Below, one piece after another: positions 53,554-62,868 of a DNA stretch of 64,000 nucleotides. The stretch comes from Bacteroidales bacterium UBA5833 (lineage in GTDB: Bacteria > Bacteroidota > Bacteroidia > Bacteroidales > Lentimicrobiaceae). Position 1 is the stretch's first letter. Each line of letters begins with the position of its first letter. A program made the translations under genes and the position numbers. The stretch lies in the NCBI GenBank assembly GCA_002433025.1, contig DJGZ01000013.1:36473-100472 (forward strand), read 5' to 3'. The notes below the pieces were generated by a model. The model saw only the letters and a list, made by a program, of their open reading frames with translations, did no database searches and was not told the origin of the DNA.

Positions 53554-54816
53554 TTACACGGTTTTTTCGCCTTCGCGGGAAGAACTTTTCCTGGCATGTC
53601 TTTCCGCTTCACGCATCACCCTGAGCAGGTTTTTACCCCAGATCAAACGAATATGCCTGGCCGGGTATCCCCGCTTCACCAGTTCTAAAGTAATGTTTCC
53701 GAGTTCGGAAACATCTGCGCACCCTTCAACGCCGCCTCCGCCGTCAAAGTCGGTGCCGATTCCCACGTGCCGTATGCCCGCCGTTTTCACGATGTGGTCG
53801 ATGTGGTCGGCCACATCGTTTACCGTTGCCAGTTGCTGAGGATAAGCTTCATCAATGGCATACCATTCTTTCCGGGCTTTGTTCATTTCTTCCTCAGAAA
53901 GGTCTTTAAATCCGTTGTATTTCTGCCTGAGGGCTGCATGCGCCGAGTCGCGGCGGGGATTGGGGTCCGGGGTTTTTACATAACTGCTCAGTATGCACAT
54001 CTGTATCACGCCCCCGTTTTCTGCCAGTGCCCTGAGCATGTCATCGTCCAGGTTCCGGGGGCTGTCGCACAGCGCCCGTGCACACGAATGCGAGGCTATA
54101 ACTGGTGTTTTGCTCAGCCGTATGGCGTCGTAAAATGCCTCGTCAGAGATGTGCGACACATCCACCATCATCCCGAGACGGTTCATTTCTGCTATTACAT
54201 TTTCGCCGAATTTGCTGATTCCGTTGTGTTCCGTGCTGTCGGTCGACGAATCGCAGATATCATTGTTGCGGGTATGGCAAAGGGTAATGTAACGGGCTCC
54301 GAGTTTGTAAAACAATTCAACATTCTCCAATTTGTTGCCAATCGGATATCCGTTTTCGAGGCCAATACAGATGGCCCGCTTTTTTTCTTTTTCAATGCTG
54401 CGCGCGTCATCTGCACATCGTGCCATGGATATTTTATCTTCATGCAATTTCAGGTTCCTGTCTATAGCTTTGAAGGTCTGAACTGCCTGTTCGAAAGCTT
54501 TGGCATTCCCTTTTTCATTTCTGTCGCCCTGCCCCACAAAAACGGCGAAAAATGCGCCATCCAGGCCTCCCGCTTCCATCCCCGGTATATCCACCCGGTT
54601 ACGTGGCCGCTTTCCGCGATGGTTTTCTGAAAAGTTGTAGGAAGAGTCGGTAAACCACATGGGCGTGTCGTTGTGAGAGTCGATCGTCAGCGCCCGGGCA
54701 TGGATACGGGCAGCTTTGCGGATAAGCTTTTGTTCCTTGCCGTTCCCGGCAATTGCGCTGATTGTCAGTAACAATGACAGCAGTAAAAGTGGGAATTGAG
54801 CGTGGTTGCCATTCAT
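53554..54816 (-). CDS. secreted membrane-dipeptidase-like M19 peptidase
   Basis: 420 residues with a Sec signal (FPLLLLSLLLTISAIAG). Zinc ligands: His48-x-Asp50 in TIDSHNDTPMW, a Glu in CIGLENGYPIG, His residues in MVDVSHISDEAF and PVIASHSCARAL, plus VGIGTDFDGGGGVEG. Renal-dipeptidase fold, hydrolysing dipeptides, probably in the periplasm. It completes peptide digestion after the C25 and M28 enzymes in function, though it is not linked to them. The PPTase gene follows after 3 bp. Confidence 0.95.
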   Translation of the reverse strand: MNGNHAQFPLLLLSLLLTISAIAGNGKEQKLIRKAARIHARALTIDSHNDTPMWFTDSSYNFSENHRGKRPRNRVDIPGMEAGGLDGAFFAVFVGQGDRNEKGNAKAFEQAVQTFKAIDRNLKLHEDKISMARCADDARSIEKEKKRAICIGLENGYPIGNKLENVELFYKLGARYITLCHTRNNDICDSSTDSTEHNGISKFGENVIAEMNRLGMMVDVSHISDEAFYDAIRLSKTPVIASHSCARALCDSPRNLDDDMLRALAENGGVIQMCILSSYVKTPDPNPRRDSAHAALRQKYNGFKDLSEEEMNKARKEWYAIDEAYPQQLATVNDVADHIDHIVKTAGIRHVGIGTDFDGGGGVEGCADVSELGNITLELVKRGYPARHIRLIWGKNLLRVMREAERHARKSSSREGEKTV

Positions 54817-54917
54817 TTGCAGCTGTATGAGAAGTGATTCATTTTTGGCAATCTTTAATTCTGCGAATTTCTGCTTTTTATCGTCTGCATACGAAATTTT
54901 TTATCCTCAGGTTATGA

Positions 54918-55517
54918 TTAAAAGGGTTTTTTAGCCAGAAGCCTCACCAATTCTGCATTCCCAAAATGCAGCGGTCCTTCATCCAGGTGTTTGCAGGCCT
55001 CTTCGCTGAAGATCAACTCCAGTTCACTGAAGTCGGCTTCAAGCATTGCAGAAGTATAAAGCATGGCTTCGGTGCGCGGTCCCCCGCTTGCATTTCCAAG
55101 CTGTTTGCGGCTGAATGCTTCCAGAATCAGCACGCCGCCAGGGTGTAACATGGAGGCCAGTCGGCGGTGTACCGCTGCCCGCTGCTCCTCGTGAATGTGG
55201 ACAAATATCAGGGCAATGGTATCGAACCGCCCATCAATACCTGCCATCTCTTCCAGGCTGTCGATGGTGTACCGGAGAGTTACTCCTTTTTTTGCAGCCA
55301 GCTTCAGTGCCTTTCGCTGTCCTTCCGCACTCTGGTCAAAGGCATGCACTTCCCAGCCTGCGGCGGCGGCATATACAGCATTGCGGCCCTCACCCTCGGC
55401 AGGAAGGAGAAGTCTCCCTGCTTTCAGCATCCGCAGATGTCCGGCGAACCAGCGGTTGGGCTCCGTTCCGTATATGTATTCTTCGGAAGCATAACGTTCA
55501 TCCCAGTGTTCTTTCAT
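54918..55517 (-). CDS. class I SAM-dependent methyltransferase (TehB-like)
   Basis: 199 residues. N-terminus MKEHWDERYASEEYIYGTEPN and RLLLPAEGEGRNAVYAAAAGWEVHAFDQS are those of the tellurite-resistance/thiopurine methyltransferase-like group. Motif IV-like TIALIFVHIHEEQR, then HPGGVLILEAFSRKQLG. Detoxifying small-molecule methylation is likely; the substrate is not known. Downstream gap to the dipeptidase is 101 bp. Confidence 0.85.
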   Translation of the reverse strand: MKEHWDERYASEEYIYGTEPNRWFAGHLRMLKAGRLLLPAEGEGRNAVYAAAAGWEVHAFDQSAEGQRKALKLAAKKGVTLRYTIDSLEEMAGIDGRFDTIALIFVHIHEEQRAAVHRRLASMLHPGGVLILEAFSRKQLGNASGGPRTEAMLYTSAMLEADFSELELIFSEEACKHLDEGPLHFGNAELVRLLAKKPF

Positions 55518-55560
55518 TATTTCTTTCGGAGTTAACTCTTTTGGGCAGCTTATTATAGGT

Positions 55561-56985
55561 TTAAATGCTTAATCCGGAAGCGGTTTCCCGGATAAGCGAC
55601 CATGCGGCTTCTACATGATGACGTTCCACATAAGTCTGGGCAATCACCATCCGAAGGGTATATTTTCCGGCTATTTTGGTGTGTGTGATATAAAGTCTGC
55701 CTGTTTCATTGACCTTGTGTAACAGCATTTGGTTTAATTGATTTAGTTTTTCTTCGTCCGCAATCCCCCGCGGATGGTATCTGAAGCAAACCAGGCTATA
55801 GTTAACCGGTACCAGCAGTTCAAAATCCGGTGTGTTTTTAATAGATGCCGACAACCGGCGGGCCAGTTCCAGGTGGCTTCGCACCTTATCGCGTAAGCCT
55901 TCAACCCCGAAGCTGCGGATCACAAACCATAGCTTCAGTGCCCTGAATCTGCGGCCAAGCGCCACACCCCAGTCACGGTAATCCTTTACCTGTCCGCGGG
56001 TGGCTGTTTTCAGGTACTCCGGCAGTATGCTGAACGTACGCAAAAGCGCCTCCGTATCCCTGACAAAGTAAACTGAACAGTCGAAATTGGTGAACATCCA
56101 TTTATGAGGATTGAAAACATAGCTGTCGGCAAACTTCAGCCCTGCTGAAAGGTGCCGCATTTCCGGGAGCATCAGCGCTGTTCCCCCGTAAGCGGCATCC
56201 ACATGGAGCCACAGATTATACTTCCGGCAGATTGTACCGATCTCCTCAAGCGGGTCGTTGGCCGTGGTGCCGGTAGTGCCCAGGGTGCCCACCACACACA
56301 CAGGTGTCAGCCCGGCTTGCAGGTCATCGCGTATGGCCTGCTCCAGCGCCACGGCATCCATGGAGCCGTCTGTCTTTATTGCAACTTTTATAAGATTGTT
56401 TTTTCCGTAACCGGCGATTTTGGCCGCTTTTTCAATAGATGAATGGGTTTCCAGGGAGCAGTATATTCTTAATCCCGGTTCCGGAGCAAATCCGTTATCG
56501 TTTACTTTCCAGTCCGTGGCCCGTTCACGCGCGGTGAGCAGGGCGGCAAGGGTGGAGGCCGACGCGGTATCCTGAATTACGCCTGTCCATGTCTCAGGTA
56601 ATCCGAAAATCTGCTTAAGCCATTCCATGACCCGCTCCTCCAGTTCCGTAGCCGCCGGCGATGTTTCCCAGATCATCCCCTGTTGCGCAAGCGACGCAGT
56701 CAGCATCTCGGCCAGCACCGAAGGGTAGCTGCTGTTGGCAGGGAAGTAGGCAAAAAATGACGGACTCTGCCAATGCGTGATGCCGGGCATGATGATCCGT
56801 TCGAAATCGGCCATAATGCTGCCCATGGATTCGGAAACTGCCGGAGGCTGCAACGGAAGTGCATCCAGTATCTCACCCGGTTTCACCTGCGATTTTACGG
56901 GATAACTGCTCACCGATTCATAATAATCGGCGATGCGGTCGGCCATCCTGTGGGCTTCCGCCCTGAATTCTTCAATGTTCATCAT
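55561..56985 (-). CDS. PLP-dependent aromatic-L-amino-acid-decarboxylase-like enzyme
   Basis: 474 residues from MMNIEEFRAEAHRMADRIAD, the common N-terminus of the group; the longer frame to 57042 overlaps the upstream gene. Group II decarboxylase: WQSPSFFAYFPANSSYPSVLAEM, then QDTASASTLAALLTARERA, HVDAAYGGTALMLPEMRHL, and PLP Lys295 in VFNPHKWMFTNFDC. Overall closest in pattern to animal and plant Trp/Tyr/Dopa decarboxylases. Makes an amine such as tryptamine, tyramine or phenethylamine; the exact substrate is uncertain. It starts 10 bp after a second decarboxylase gene. Confidence 0.9.
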   Translation of the reverse strand: MMNIEEFRAEAHRMADRIADYYESVSSYPVKSQVKPGEILDALPLQPPAVSESMGSIMADFERIIMPGITHWQSPSFFAYFPANSSYPSVLAEMLTASLAQQGMIWETSPAATELEERVMEWLKQIFGLPETWTGVIQDTASASTLAALLTARERATDWKVNDNGFAPEPGLRIYCSLETHSSIEKAAKIAGYGKNNLIKVAIKTDGSMDAVALEQAIRDDLQAGLTPVCVVGTLGTTGTTANDPLEEIGTICRKYNLWLHVDAAYGGTALMLPEMRHLSAGLKFADSYVFNPHKWMFTNFDCSVYFVRDTEALLRTFSILPEYLKTATRGQVKDYRDWGVALGRRFRALKLWFVIRSFGVEGLRDKVRSHLELARRLSASIKNTPDFELLVPVNYSLVCFRYHPRGIADEEKLNQLNQMLLHKVNETGRLYITHTKIAGKYTLRMVIAQTYVERHHVEAAWSLIRETASGLSI

Positions 56986-56995
56986 CGTTTGAATA

Positions 56996-58441
56996 TTAAT
57001 ATTCCGCGGCAAGCGCATCGCCCGAACTCCTGATCCTGTCAAGCAGCGCTGTAAGGTCGCTGACGCCGGTGAAGGGATTCATCAGCGTAACCCTTAAATA
57101 CGTTTTTCCGCTCACCCTGGTTTGTACAATATAAAAACCGGCTTCTGCAATTATCGCTTTACGGATTTCTGCCGTCAGCGCATTGATATCACCGCGGAAA
57201 TTTTGCGGGATGTATCTGAAGCATACAATATTGCCATCGGGTTCAGTGGCCGGTTCGAAGCCGGATTCGCGCTTCAGCATCCCGGCAAGCGTATAGCCAA
57301 GGTCGTAGGTTGTATTAATGTAATCGGCGAAAATCTTATCGCCGTATAGTTTTATCAATGCAAAAACCTTAACGCCAAGCATCTTTTTGGTGCATTCCAA
57401 AGTGCGTCCGGCACTGTCGTACCAGGCTTGCTTTTTTCCGTTCACCAGAAGGTATTCGGCCTTCTGGGCAAAGGTTTCGTAGGAGTGACCACCGTTGCGG
57501 AAGAGCACGGCCGTAGTAAGCGCCGGAGTCAGCATCATTTTGTGGAAGTCGATGACTACTGAATCGGCCCGCTCTATGCCTTTAACGAGATGTCTGTATT
57601 TTTCCGAAAACGCTGCAGCTCCGCCGTGAGCGCCGTCTACATGAAACCAGAGGCCTTCCTTCTGCGCAAAATCGGCCATTTCGTCAAGGGGATCGTAGGT
57701 TCCTGTCGAAGTGGTGCAGGCGTTGCCCACCAGGGCGATGACGCGGAGCCCATCCTCCCTTGCTTTTTGCAGGGTTTGAGCAAAAGTACGGGTGTCGGCC
57801 CGCAGATTGCCGTTTACGGGGATCTTCACGATTCCTTTTTCTCCCCAACCCATGATACGGGCGGCACGGGCCACGCTGTAATGCGCTTCCTCCGAAACCA
57901 TCAGTGCCAGGGATGCTGAATCACGGTTGCCCTCTTCCCATATATCGTATCCACACATGGCCTGACGAGCAGCCAACAGTCCCGTTAGGTTGCCTGCCGA
58001 TCCCCCCGAGGTTAGCACGCCTTCTGCTGAAGCAGGAAGACTCATCCGCTGAGCGAGCCAGCGAAGCACCACCCGTTCGATGGCAGTCGCCGCCGGCCCC
58101 ATCTCATAAATCGCCATCCCGTTGTTGAGCAGGGCTTCAAGTAACTCGGTGAGTGCCGACAAGGGCGCCGGAGGTACCACCTGATGTCCCATATAACGCG
58201 GATGATGAATGTGGTTGGATTGGGTAATCAGCGTTGTGTAGAATTGCTGTAAATCAAAGTCCGGTTTTCTCATTTCTCCCTCCCAGAATCTGTCCATTTC
58301 ATCCGGCTCCGAGGGAGGTAATACCGGCATCGGTACCGCTTCGCGGCAATCAGTAAGGTAGGCTGTAAGCAGATCAACAAGTTTGTGTCCTTCACGCCGG
58401 AATCCCTCCGGGTCGAAGGCGTGTTGCAGTAATGAGTTCAT
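56996..58441 (-). CDS. PLP-dependent group II amino-acid decarboxylase (second, divergent type)
   Basis: 481 residues. PLP-site Lys301 in VVIDFHKMMLTPALTT, HVDGAHGGAAAFSEKYRHL before it, and the loop LTSGGSAGNLTGLLAARQAM. It differs clearly from the neighbouring decarboxylase and looks more like the diaminobutyrate/glutamate/sulfinoalanine branch; the substrate cannot be assigned. First gene of the pair; divergent from urocanate hydratase. The tandem pairing of two unlike group II decarboxylases is unusual. Confidence 0.88.
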   Translation of the reverse strand: MNSLLQHAFDPEGFRREGHKLVDLLTAYLTDCREAVPMPVLPPSEPDEMDRFWEGEMRKPDFDLQQFYTTLITQSNHIHHPRYMGHQVVPPAPLSALTELLEALLNNGMAIYEMGPAATAIERVVLRWLAQRMSLPASAEGVLTSGGSAGNLTGLLAARQAMCGYDIWEEGNRDSASLALMVSEEAHYSVARAARIMGWGEKGIVKIPVNGNLRADTRTFAQTLQKAREDGLRVIALVGNACTTSTGTYDPLDEMADFAQKEGLWFHVDGAHGGAAAFSEKYRHLVKGIERADSVVIDFHKMMLTPALTTAVLFRNGGHSYETFAQKAEYLLVNGKKQAWYDSAGRTLECTKKMLGVKVFALIKLYGDKIFADYINTTYDLGYTLAGMLKRESGFEPATEPDGNIVCFRYIPQNFRGDINALTAEIRKAIIAEAGFYIVQTRVSGKTYLRVTLMNPFTGVSDLTALLDRIRSSGDALAAEY

Positions 58442-58776
58442 CCGTATTGTTTTGGCATGTAAAAGTAGAGAAAATCGTCAATGCAACCACCGGCGGAAAT
58501 GCAGCAGGTGGGGTGCCGGCCACACTTACGGCTTTGCATTCAACTGACTGGCTTTTTGCGAATGCGATTCTGACGGCAGCTGCCGCAATCCACCGGATCA
58601 GGATTTTCCCTCTGCTGGTTTCACCGGTAAATATGCAAAGCATTCATTATCAGATTCAGAATCGCTTCACATGGCTGAGAAATTGGGTATTTCGGACAAT
58701 TTCAATCGTTTGCAATCCAAAAACCTTTTTACCTTTGTTACCTCTTTTATCAGAACAATCCATCGAATCAGATATT
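58442..58776. other. 335-bp divergent region before urocanate hydratase
   Basis: An open frame runs through it into hutU in phase, but those 115 codons do not look like any urocanase N-terminus and precede the hutU promoter. Otherwise it holds the hutU promoter (58709-58737) and presumably the decarboxylase promoter. Confidence 0.65.
58709..58737 (+). promoter_or_regulatory. hutU promoter
   Basis: TTTG (58709-58712), 17-nt spacer, TACCTTTG (58730-58737). Transcription should begin near 58744, about 33 nt before the start codon at 58777, which fixes the start. Confidence 0.7.
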
Positions 58777-60783
58777 ATGCAACGTTCAGAATTTCAAGAA
58801 GCTGTATGTGCCGGTATCCCCGCCGTACTTCCGGAACCAAAGCCAATCGACAACAGTGTTAGCCATGCCCCCGTCCGTAAAGATATCCTTACGCCCAACG
58901 AGAAAAAACTGGCATTGCGCAATGCGCTCCGTTATTTCGACCCGGTGCATCACCCGGTGCTGGCCCCCGAGTTTGCCGATGAACTGAAGAAATACGGGCG
59001 TATTTACATGTACCGGTTCAGGCCGGCATACCCCATGTACGCGCGACCCATTGAGGAGTATCCGGCGAAATCAAAACAGGCGGCAGGCATTATGCTGATG
59101 ATACAGAATAACCTGGACCCCGCTGTTGCCCAGCATCCGCATGAACTCATTACCTATGGAGGCAACGGGGCGGTGTTTCAGAACTGGGCGCAGTACCTGC
59201 TCACCATGAAATATCTGTCGGAAATGACAGATGAACAGACACTGGTAATGTATTCGGGCCACCCGATGGGGCTTTTCCCATCCCACAAAGACGCACCAAG
59301 GGTGGTGGTTACCAATGGGATGGTTATCCCCAATTACTCCAAACCCGACGACTGGGAACGTTTCAATGCCATGGGCGTTTCGCAGTACGGACAGATGACG
59401 GCCGGCAGCTACATGTACATCGGCCCCCAGGGCATCGTACACGGAACTACCATTACCGTGCTCAACGCAGGGCGTAAAATCGCCGGTGCGGGCGGGGGAC
59501 TGGAAGGAACGCTTTTTGTAACTTCGGGCCTTGGCGGGATGAGCGGCGCTCAGCCCAAAGCCGGGAATATTGCCGGAGTGGTGACCATCTGCGCCGAGAT
59601 AAATCCCCATGCCGCGCACAAACGGCATAGCCAGGGCTGGGTGGATGAGATTTCCGACGATGCGGATACCGCCATCGACCTGGCGCTGAAATACCGGAAG
59701 GAGAAAAAAGCCCGTTCCATAGCCTACCTGGGCAATATCGTCGACCTGTGGGAACGGCTTGCAGAACGCGATATTCATGTTGATCTGGGCTCTGACCAGA
59801 CTTCACTGCATAACCCCTGGGCCGGAGGTTACTACCCTGTGGGTCTTTCCTATGATGACTCCAATGAAATGATGGCGCATCAGCCCGAAGCGTTTAAAAA
59901 GCGGGTGCAGGAGTCCCTCAGGCGCCACGTTGCTGCCGTTAACACGCTCTGCAGCCGCGGAATGTACTTCTTCGACTACGGCAATGCCTTCCTGCTCGAG
60001 TCGGGCAGGGCCGGCGCCGATATCTTTAAAGCCGATGGCAGCTTCAAATATCCTTCCTATGTGCAGGATATTATGGGACCCATGTGCTTCGACTACGGTT
60101 TCGGGCCCTTCCGCTGGGTTTGCACATCGGGCGACGCAGACGACCTGGATATTACCGACCGCATTGCCATGGAGGTACTGGAAGAAATTGTCACCACCGC
60201 CCCTGCTGAAATCAGTCAGCAGATGAAAGACAATATACAATGGATCCGGGGGGCCAAGGAAAACCGCCTGGTGGTTGGCTCTCAGGCAAGAATTCTGTAT
60301 GCCGATTGCGAAGGACGGACTAAAATTGCCGCTGCATTCAACAAAGCCATCGCCGATGGGAGGATTTCCGCACCGGTGGTGCTGGGCCGCGATCATCACG
60401 ATGTTTCTGGTACAGATTCACCATTCAGGGAAACCTCCAATATTTACGATGGCAGCAGCTTTACTGCCGACATGGCCATTCACAATGTAATCGGCGATTC
60501 TTTCAGGGGAGCAACCTGGGTTTCCATACACAATGGAGGGGGTGTTGGCTGGGGCGAAGTTATCAATGGTGGCTTTGGTATGCTGCTCGATGGCAGCGCC
60601 GACAGCGACCGCCGACTGCGCACCATGCTTCACTGGGACGTGAACAACGGCATCAGCCGCCGCTCGTGGGCAAGAAACGAAGGTGCCGTTTTCGCCATTA
60701 AACGGGCCATGGAGGCAGAACCCCGGCTGAAAGTGACCCTGCCCAATATGGCGGATGACAAAATTATTGATGCCCTCTTTTAG
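58777..60783 (+). CDS. hutU: urocanate hydratase
   Basis: 668 residues from MQRSEFQEAVCAGIPAVLPE, the longer Bacteroidota form (the enterobacterial type is about 560). Converts urocanate to imidazolone propionate in histidine breakdown. NAD-binding loop FVTSGLGGMSGAQPKAG, substrate region YPVGLSYDDSNEMMAHQPEAF and RRHVAAVNTLCSRGMYFFDYGNAFLLE. C-terminal HNGGGVGWGEVINGGFGMLLDGS. HutH, HutI and HutG genes are not in the window, so the rest of the pathway must lie elsewhere. Divergent neighbours are two amino-acid decarboxylases. Confidence 0.97.
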   Translation: MQRSEFQEAVCAGIPAVLPEPKPIDNSVSHAPVRKDILTPNEKKLALRNALRYFDPVHHPVLAPEFADELKKYGRIYMYRFRPAYPMYARPIEEYPAKSKQAAGIMLMIQNNLDPAVAQHPHELITYGGNGAVFQNWAQYLLTMKYLSEMTDEQTLVMYSGHPMGLFPSHKDAPRVVVTNGMVIPNYSKPDDWERFNAMGVSQYGQMTAGSYMYIGPQGIVHGTTITVLNAGRKIAGAGGGLEGTLFVTSGLGGMSGAQPKAGNIAGVVTICAEINPHAAHKRHSQGWVDEISDDADTAIDLALKYRKEKKARSIAYLGNIVDLWERLAERDIHVDLGSDQTSLHNPWAGGYYPVGLSYDDSNEMMAHQPEAFKKRVQESLRRHVAAVNTLCSRGMYFFDYGNAFLLESGRAGADIFKADGSFKYPSYVQDIMGPMCFDYGFGPFRWVCTSGDADDLDITDRIAMEVLEEIVTTAPAEISQQMKDNIQWIRGAKENRLVVGSQARILYADCEGRTKIAAAFNKAIADGRISAPVVLGRDHHDVSGTDSPFRETSNIYDGSSFTADMAIHNVIGDSFRGATWVSIHNGGGVGWGEVINGGFGMLLDGSADSDRRLRTMLHWDVNNGISRRSWARNEGAVFAIKRAMEAEPRLKVTLPNMADDKIIDALF

Positions 60784-60801
60784 TTTTTTCGAATTGTATT
60801 T

Positions 60802-60843
60802 CTGCCCGGTTGAATCATGCGAAGCAACCGGGCAGTTTTGTTA
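60802..60843 (+). terminator. terminator after hutU
   Basis: Perfect 10-bp stem CTGCCCGGTT/AACCGGGCAG, 14-nt loop, then TTTTGTTATTT. Confidence 0.9.
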
Positions 60844-60906
60844 TTTCCGAACCAGGAGGCCCTTCGTCTGTAATCAATAGATTATATAGTCATTCCGAAG
60901 TACATA

Positions 60907-60943
60907 TAAAAAAACCTGCGTTGAAGGACCGCAGGTTTTTTTA
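60907..60943 (-). terminator. terminator after the Omp28-like gene
   Basis: Minus strand AACCTGCG, 9-nt loop, CGCAGGTT and a T run; the A run on the other side allows bidirectional action. Confidence 0.88.
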
Positions 60944-60962
60944 ATGTTTCAGAACCGGGTTT

Positions 60963-62636
60963 TTATCTGCTTACGCTCAGCTTGCGACTGCTGATCCCGT
61001 TTCCGTTATCAAGTTGTATCATGTAGATGCCGGCCGGCCAGTTTGAAGTATTGATATCAATCTTCTGTATCAGATCGGCTGGTGCATTCACTTCATTTAT
61101 ATACACCCGTTGTCCGAGTTGGTTGATGATGCTGATCTTTACGGTCTGGTTTCTTTCAGGAGTAAATCCGATGAATACCTGTTCTCCGGCAGGGTTGGGA
61201 TAAACCTCAAATTCGGTAAGTACCGGCAGGTGGCTGACACCGACACTCACCACATTAAACTGGGCGGTAAGCATAGAACCGAAATCAGTGCCCTGGGTGA
61301 TGGTTTGTGAACCGGATGAGAGCCTGACAAAGCCTGCGCCATTGGTACAGCAGATTCCGTTGCCGCCGGCATCGTAAACAAAGAAATCATAGCAACCGTC
61401 AGCCTCAAGCTGCACATCGGTATTGATGACCGTTCCTGACTGAGTATAAGGCCCTCCGCTGGCAACCACCGCTCCGGCCCTGTTTTTAATTTCCCAGGTG
61501 GTTTCATGAGGATTGTTATCGGTTCTTACCTTCACGAGCAGGTCGCGGGTTGTCTGAAGAGCTGTGGCAAAATTGTGCACAAGGGTATCGTTGCGGGTGT
61601 ATCCGTCGCTTCCTCCGTTAACACTGGCTGCCCATACTTTCAACTGATTGTTTTCCTGTAGCTGGTAGTTCAGCGCGGGAAGTTCAATTTCAACCGACTG
61701 CAGCGGATCCAGATTACCTGTCCAGCTATATACAAATGTTTCCTCATCGTTCACCTTATAATTAAGTTCTACGGCAGTTACTGCATTGTTGCCGTTATTG
61801 CGGAATTTAACAACAGGATTCAGGGTTTCGTTGCAATAGCGGTCTGTCATGTTGGGCAATGATAGCACTTCAACATCATTTGCATAAAGGCCGGCATAAT
61901 TGCCGGGAGTGAGGTTGCACGACTGATAAATTTCTTTTGACAGCGTATTCTGAACAAAACCTACAAGACTCAACTCATTGATATTGTAGACGTTTGCTAA
62001 TACCCAGTATGACTCGATAATCACATAATCACCAGCGGCCATCGGAGTGGGAAGGGACTGCCCTGATTTGGACGGAAGCAGTTTCTTCATCACATTGTAG
62101 AAATCTTTCTCGCCGTTGTTTCCCGGAGCTGAGTTAAAATGAACATGTTTTTCAATAACGGCTGCAGTTGCAGCAATTTGTCCGGTAATTTCCGCAGTAG
62201 CTTCTACGACCAGGGTTACAAACAAGGTGTCCTGGGTAGGTGAAAGCCGCTGAAAAGCCATCAGATTACAGGGTGAAGGTACCGCATACCGCTGATTTAC
62301 GGAGTTGATATTCCATCCGTTCGGATGACCATTATAATAATTACCATCAAGCACAGAGTTGGGAACGCTGCTTACGTTGTAAAACGAAGTCCTGCCTGCA
62401 TTATCAACCGTATTGTGGTTATACATGGGGTCGTATCCCGGCCAGCTGGTATGGTAATTAATGGAGGTGATCTTATCCGGATTGTTCACCAGCAAAGTGT
62501 GGATGGAGGGGTTGTAAGTCGCGCAGGGCCCGCAGCTTGCCTGTGTAAAGTGCTCAAGCAGTACCAGCCGCTGAGATTGCGAAAACAGGCTGAGGTTAAG
62601 CAGCAGCGAAGCTGCAACCAGTGTAATTCTTTTCAT
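60963..62636 (-). CDS. secreted Omp28-like protein with T9SS sorting domain
   Basis: 557 residues from MKRITLVAASLLLNLSLFSQ (signal peptide). The N-terminal domain is thioredoxin-like: VLLEHFTQASCGPCATYNPSIHTLL with the CGPC redox pair, then ITSINYHTSWPGYDPMYN and SVPNSVLDG, as in the Porphyromonas Omp28 group. A middle adhesion-like part has NPVVKFRNNGNNAVTAVELNYK (CARDB-like), and ATTWEIKNRAGAVVASGG with a calcium-type CCTNGAG loop. A C-terminal T9SS sorting domain (LTEFEVYPNPAGEQVFIGF) completes it. Role unknown; surface disulfide or thiol chemistry is possible. Confidence 0.88.
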   Translation of the reverse strand: MKRITLVAASLLLNLSLFSQSQRLVLLEHFTQASCGPCATYNPSIHTLLVNNPDKITSINYHTSWPGYDPMYNHNTVDNAGRTSFYNVSSVPNSVLDGNYYNGHPNGWNINSVNQRYAVPSPCNLMAFQRLSPTQDTLFVTLVVEATAEITGQIAATAAVIEKHVHFNSAPGNNGEKDFYNVMKKLLPSKSGQSLPTPMAAGDYVIIESYWVLANVYNINELSLVGFVQNTLSKEIYQSCNLTPGNYAGLYANDVEVLSLPNMTDRYCNETLNPVVKFRNNGNNAVTAVELNYKVNDEETFVYSWTGNLDPLQSVEIELPALNYQLQENNQLKVWAASVNGGSDGYTRNDTLVHNFATALQTTRDLLVKVRTDNNPHETTWEIKNRAGAVVASGGPYTQSGTVINTDVQLEADGCYDFFVYDAGGNGICCTNGAGFVRLSSGSQTITQGTDFGSMLTAQFNVVSVGVSHLPVLTEFEVYPNPAGEQVFIGFTPERNQTVKISIINQLGQRVYINEVNAPADLIQKIDINTSNWPAGIYMIQLDNGNGISSRKLSVSR

Positions 62637-62731
62637 AATTGCGTGTTTGTTTGTCGTTATGCAAATATCTGCATTTTTACATAGCAAAACCGGAGGTTGA
62701 AAAGTTTTTAATATTTTTTTTGAAGATTTCT

Positions 62732-62763
62732 TGCTTTAATCAATTATATTCTATTAGTTTTGC
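62732..62763 (+). promoter_or_regulatory. promoter of the last T9SS gene
   Basis: TTG (62732-62734), 21-nt spacer, TAGTTTTG (62756-62763); the leader is about 100 nt. Confidence 0.55.
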
Positions 62764-62868
62764 AGCAATAATTACTGCATAACCTTTCTTGCGTTTGATT
62801 TTTTTTGTTAGAGTTTTTAAGGTTTTGCACGATTTTTGCACTTGAAATTTACTCTTAAAATCTGCCAT

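Noticed and set aside
53767..54630. A 287-codon frame antisense to the M19 dipeptidase
   Set aside because: Fully inside a clear peptidase gene; composition is that of a shadow frame (many Cys, His, Phe).
58432..58776. N-terminal extension of urocanate hydratase by 115 codons
   Set aside because: It lies upstream of a good promoter (58709-58737), overlaps the divergent gene's start and does not resemble a urocanase N-terminus.
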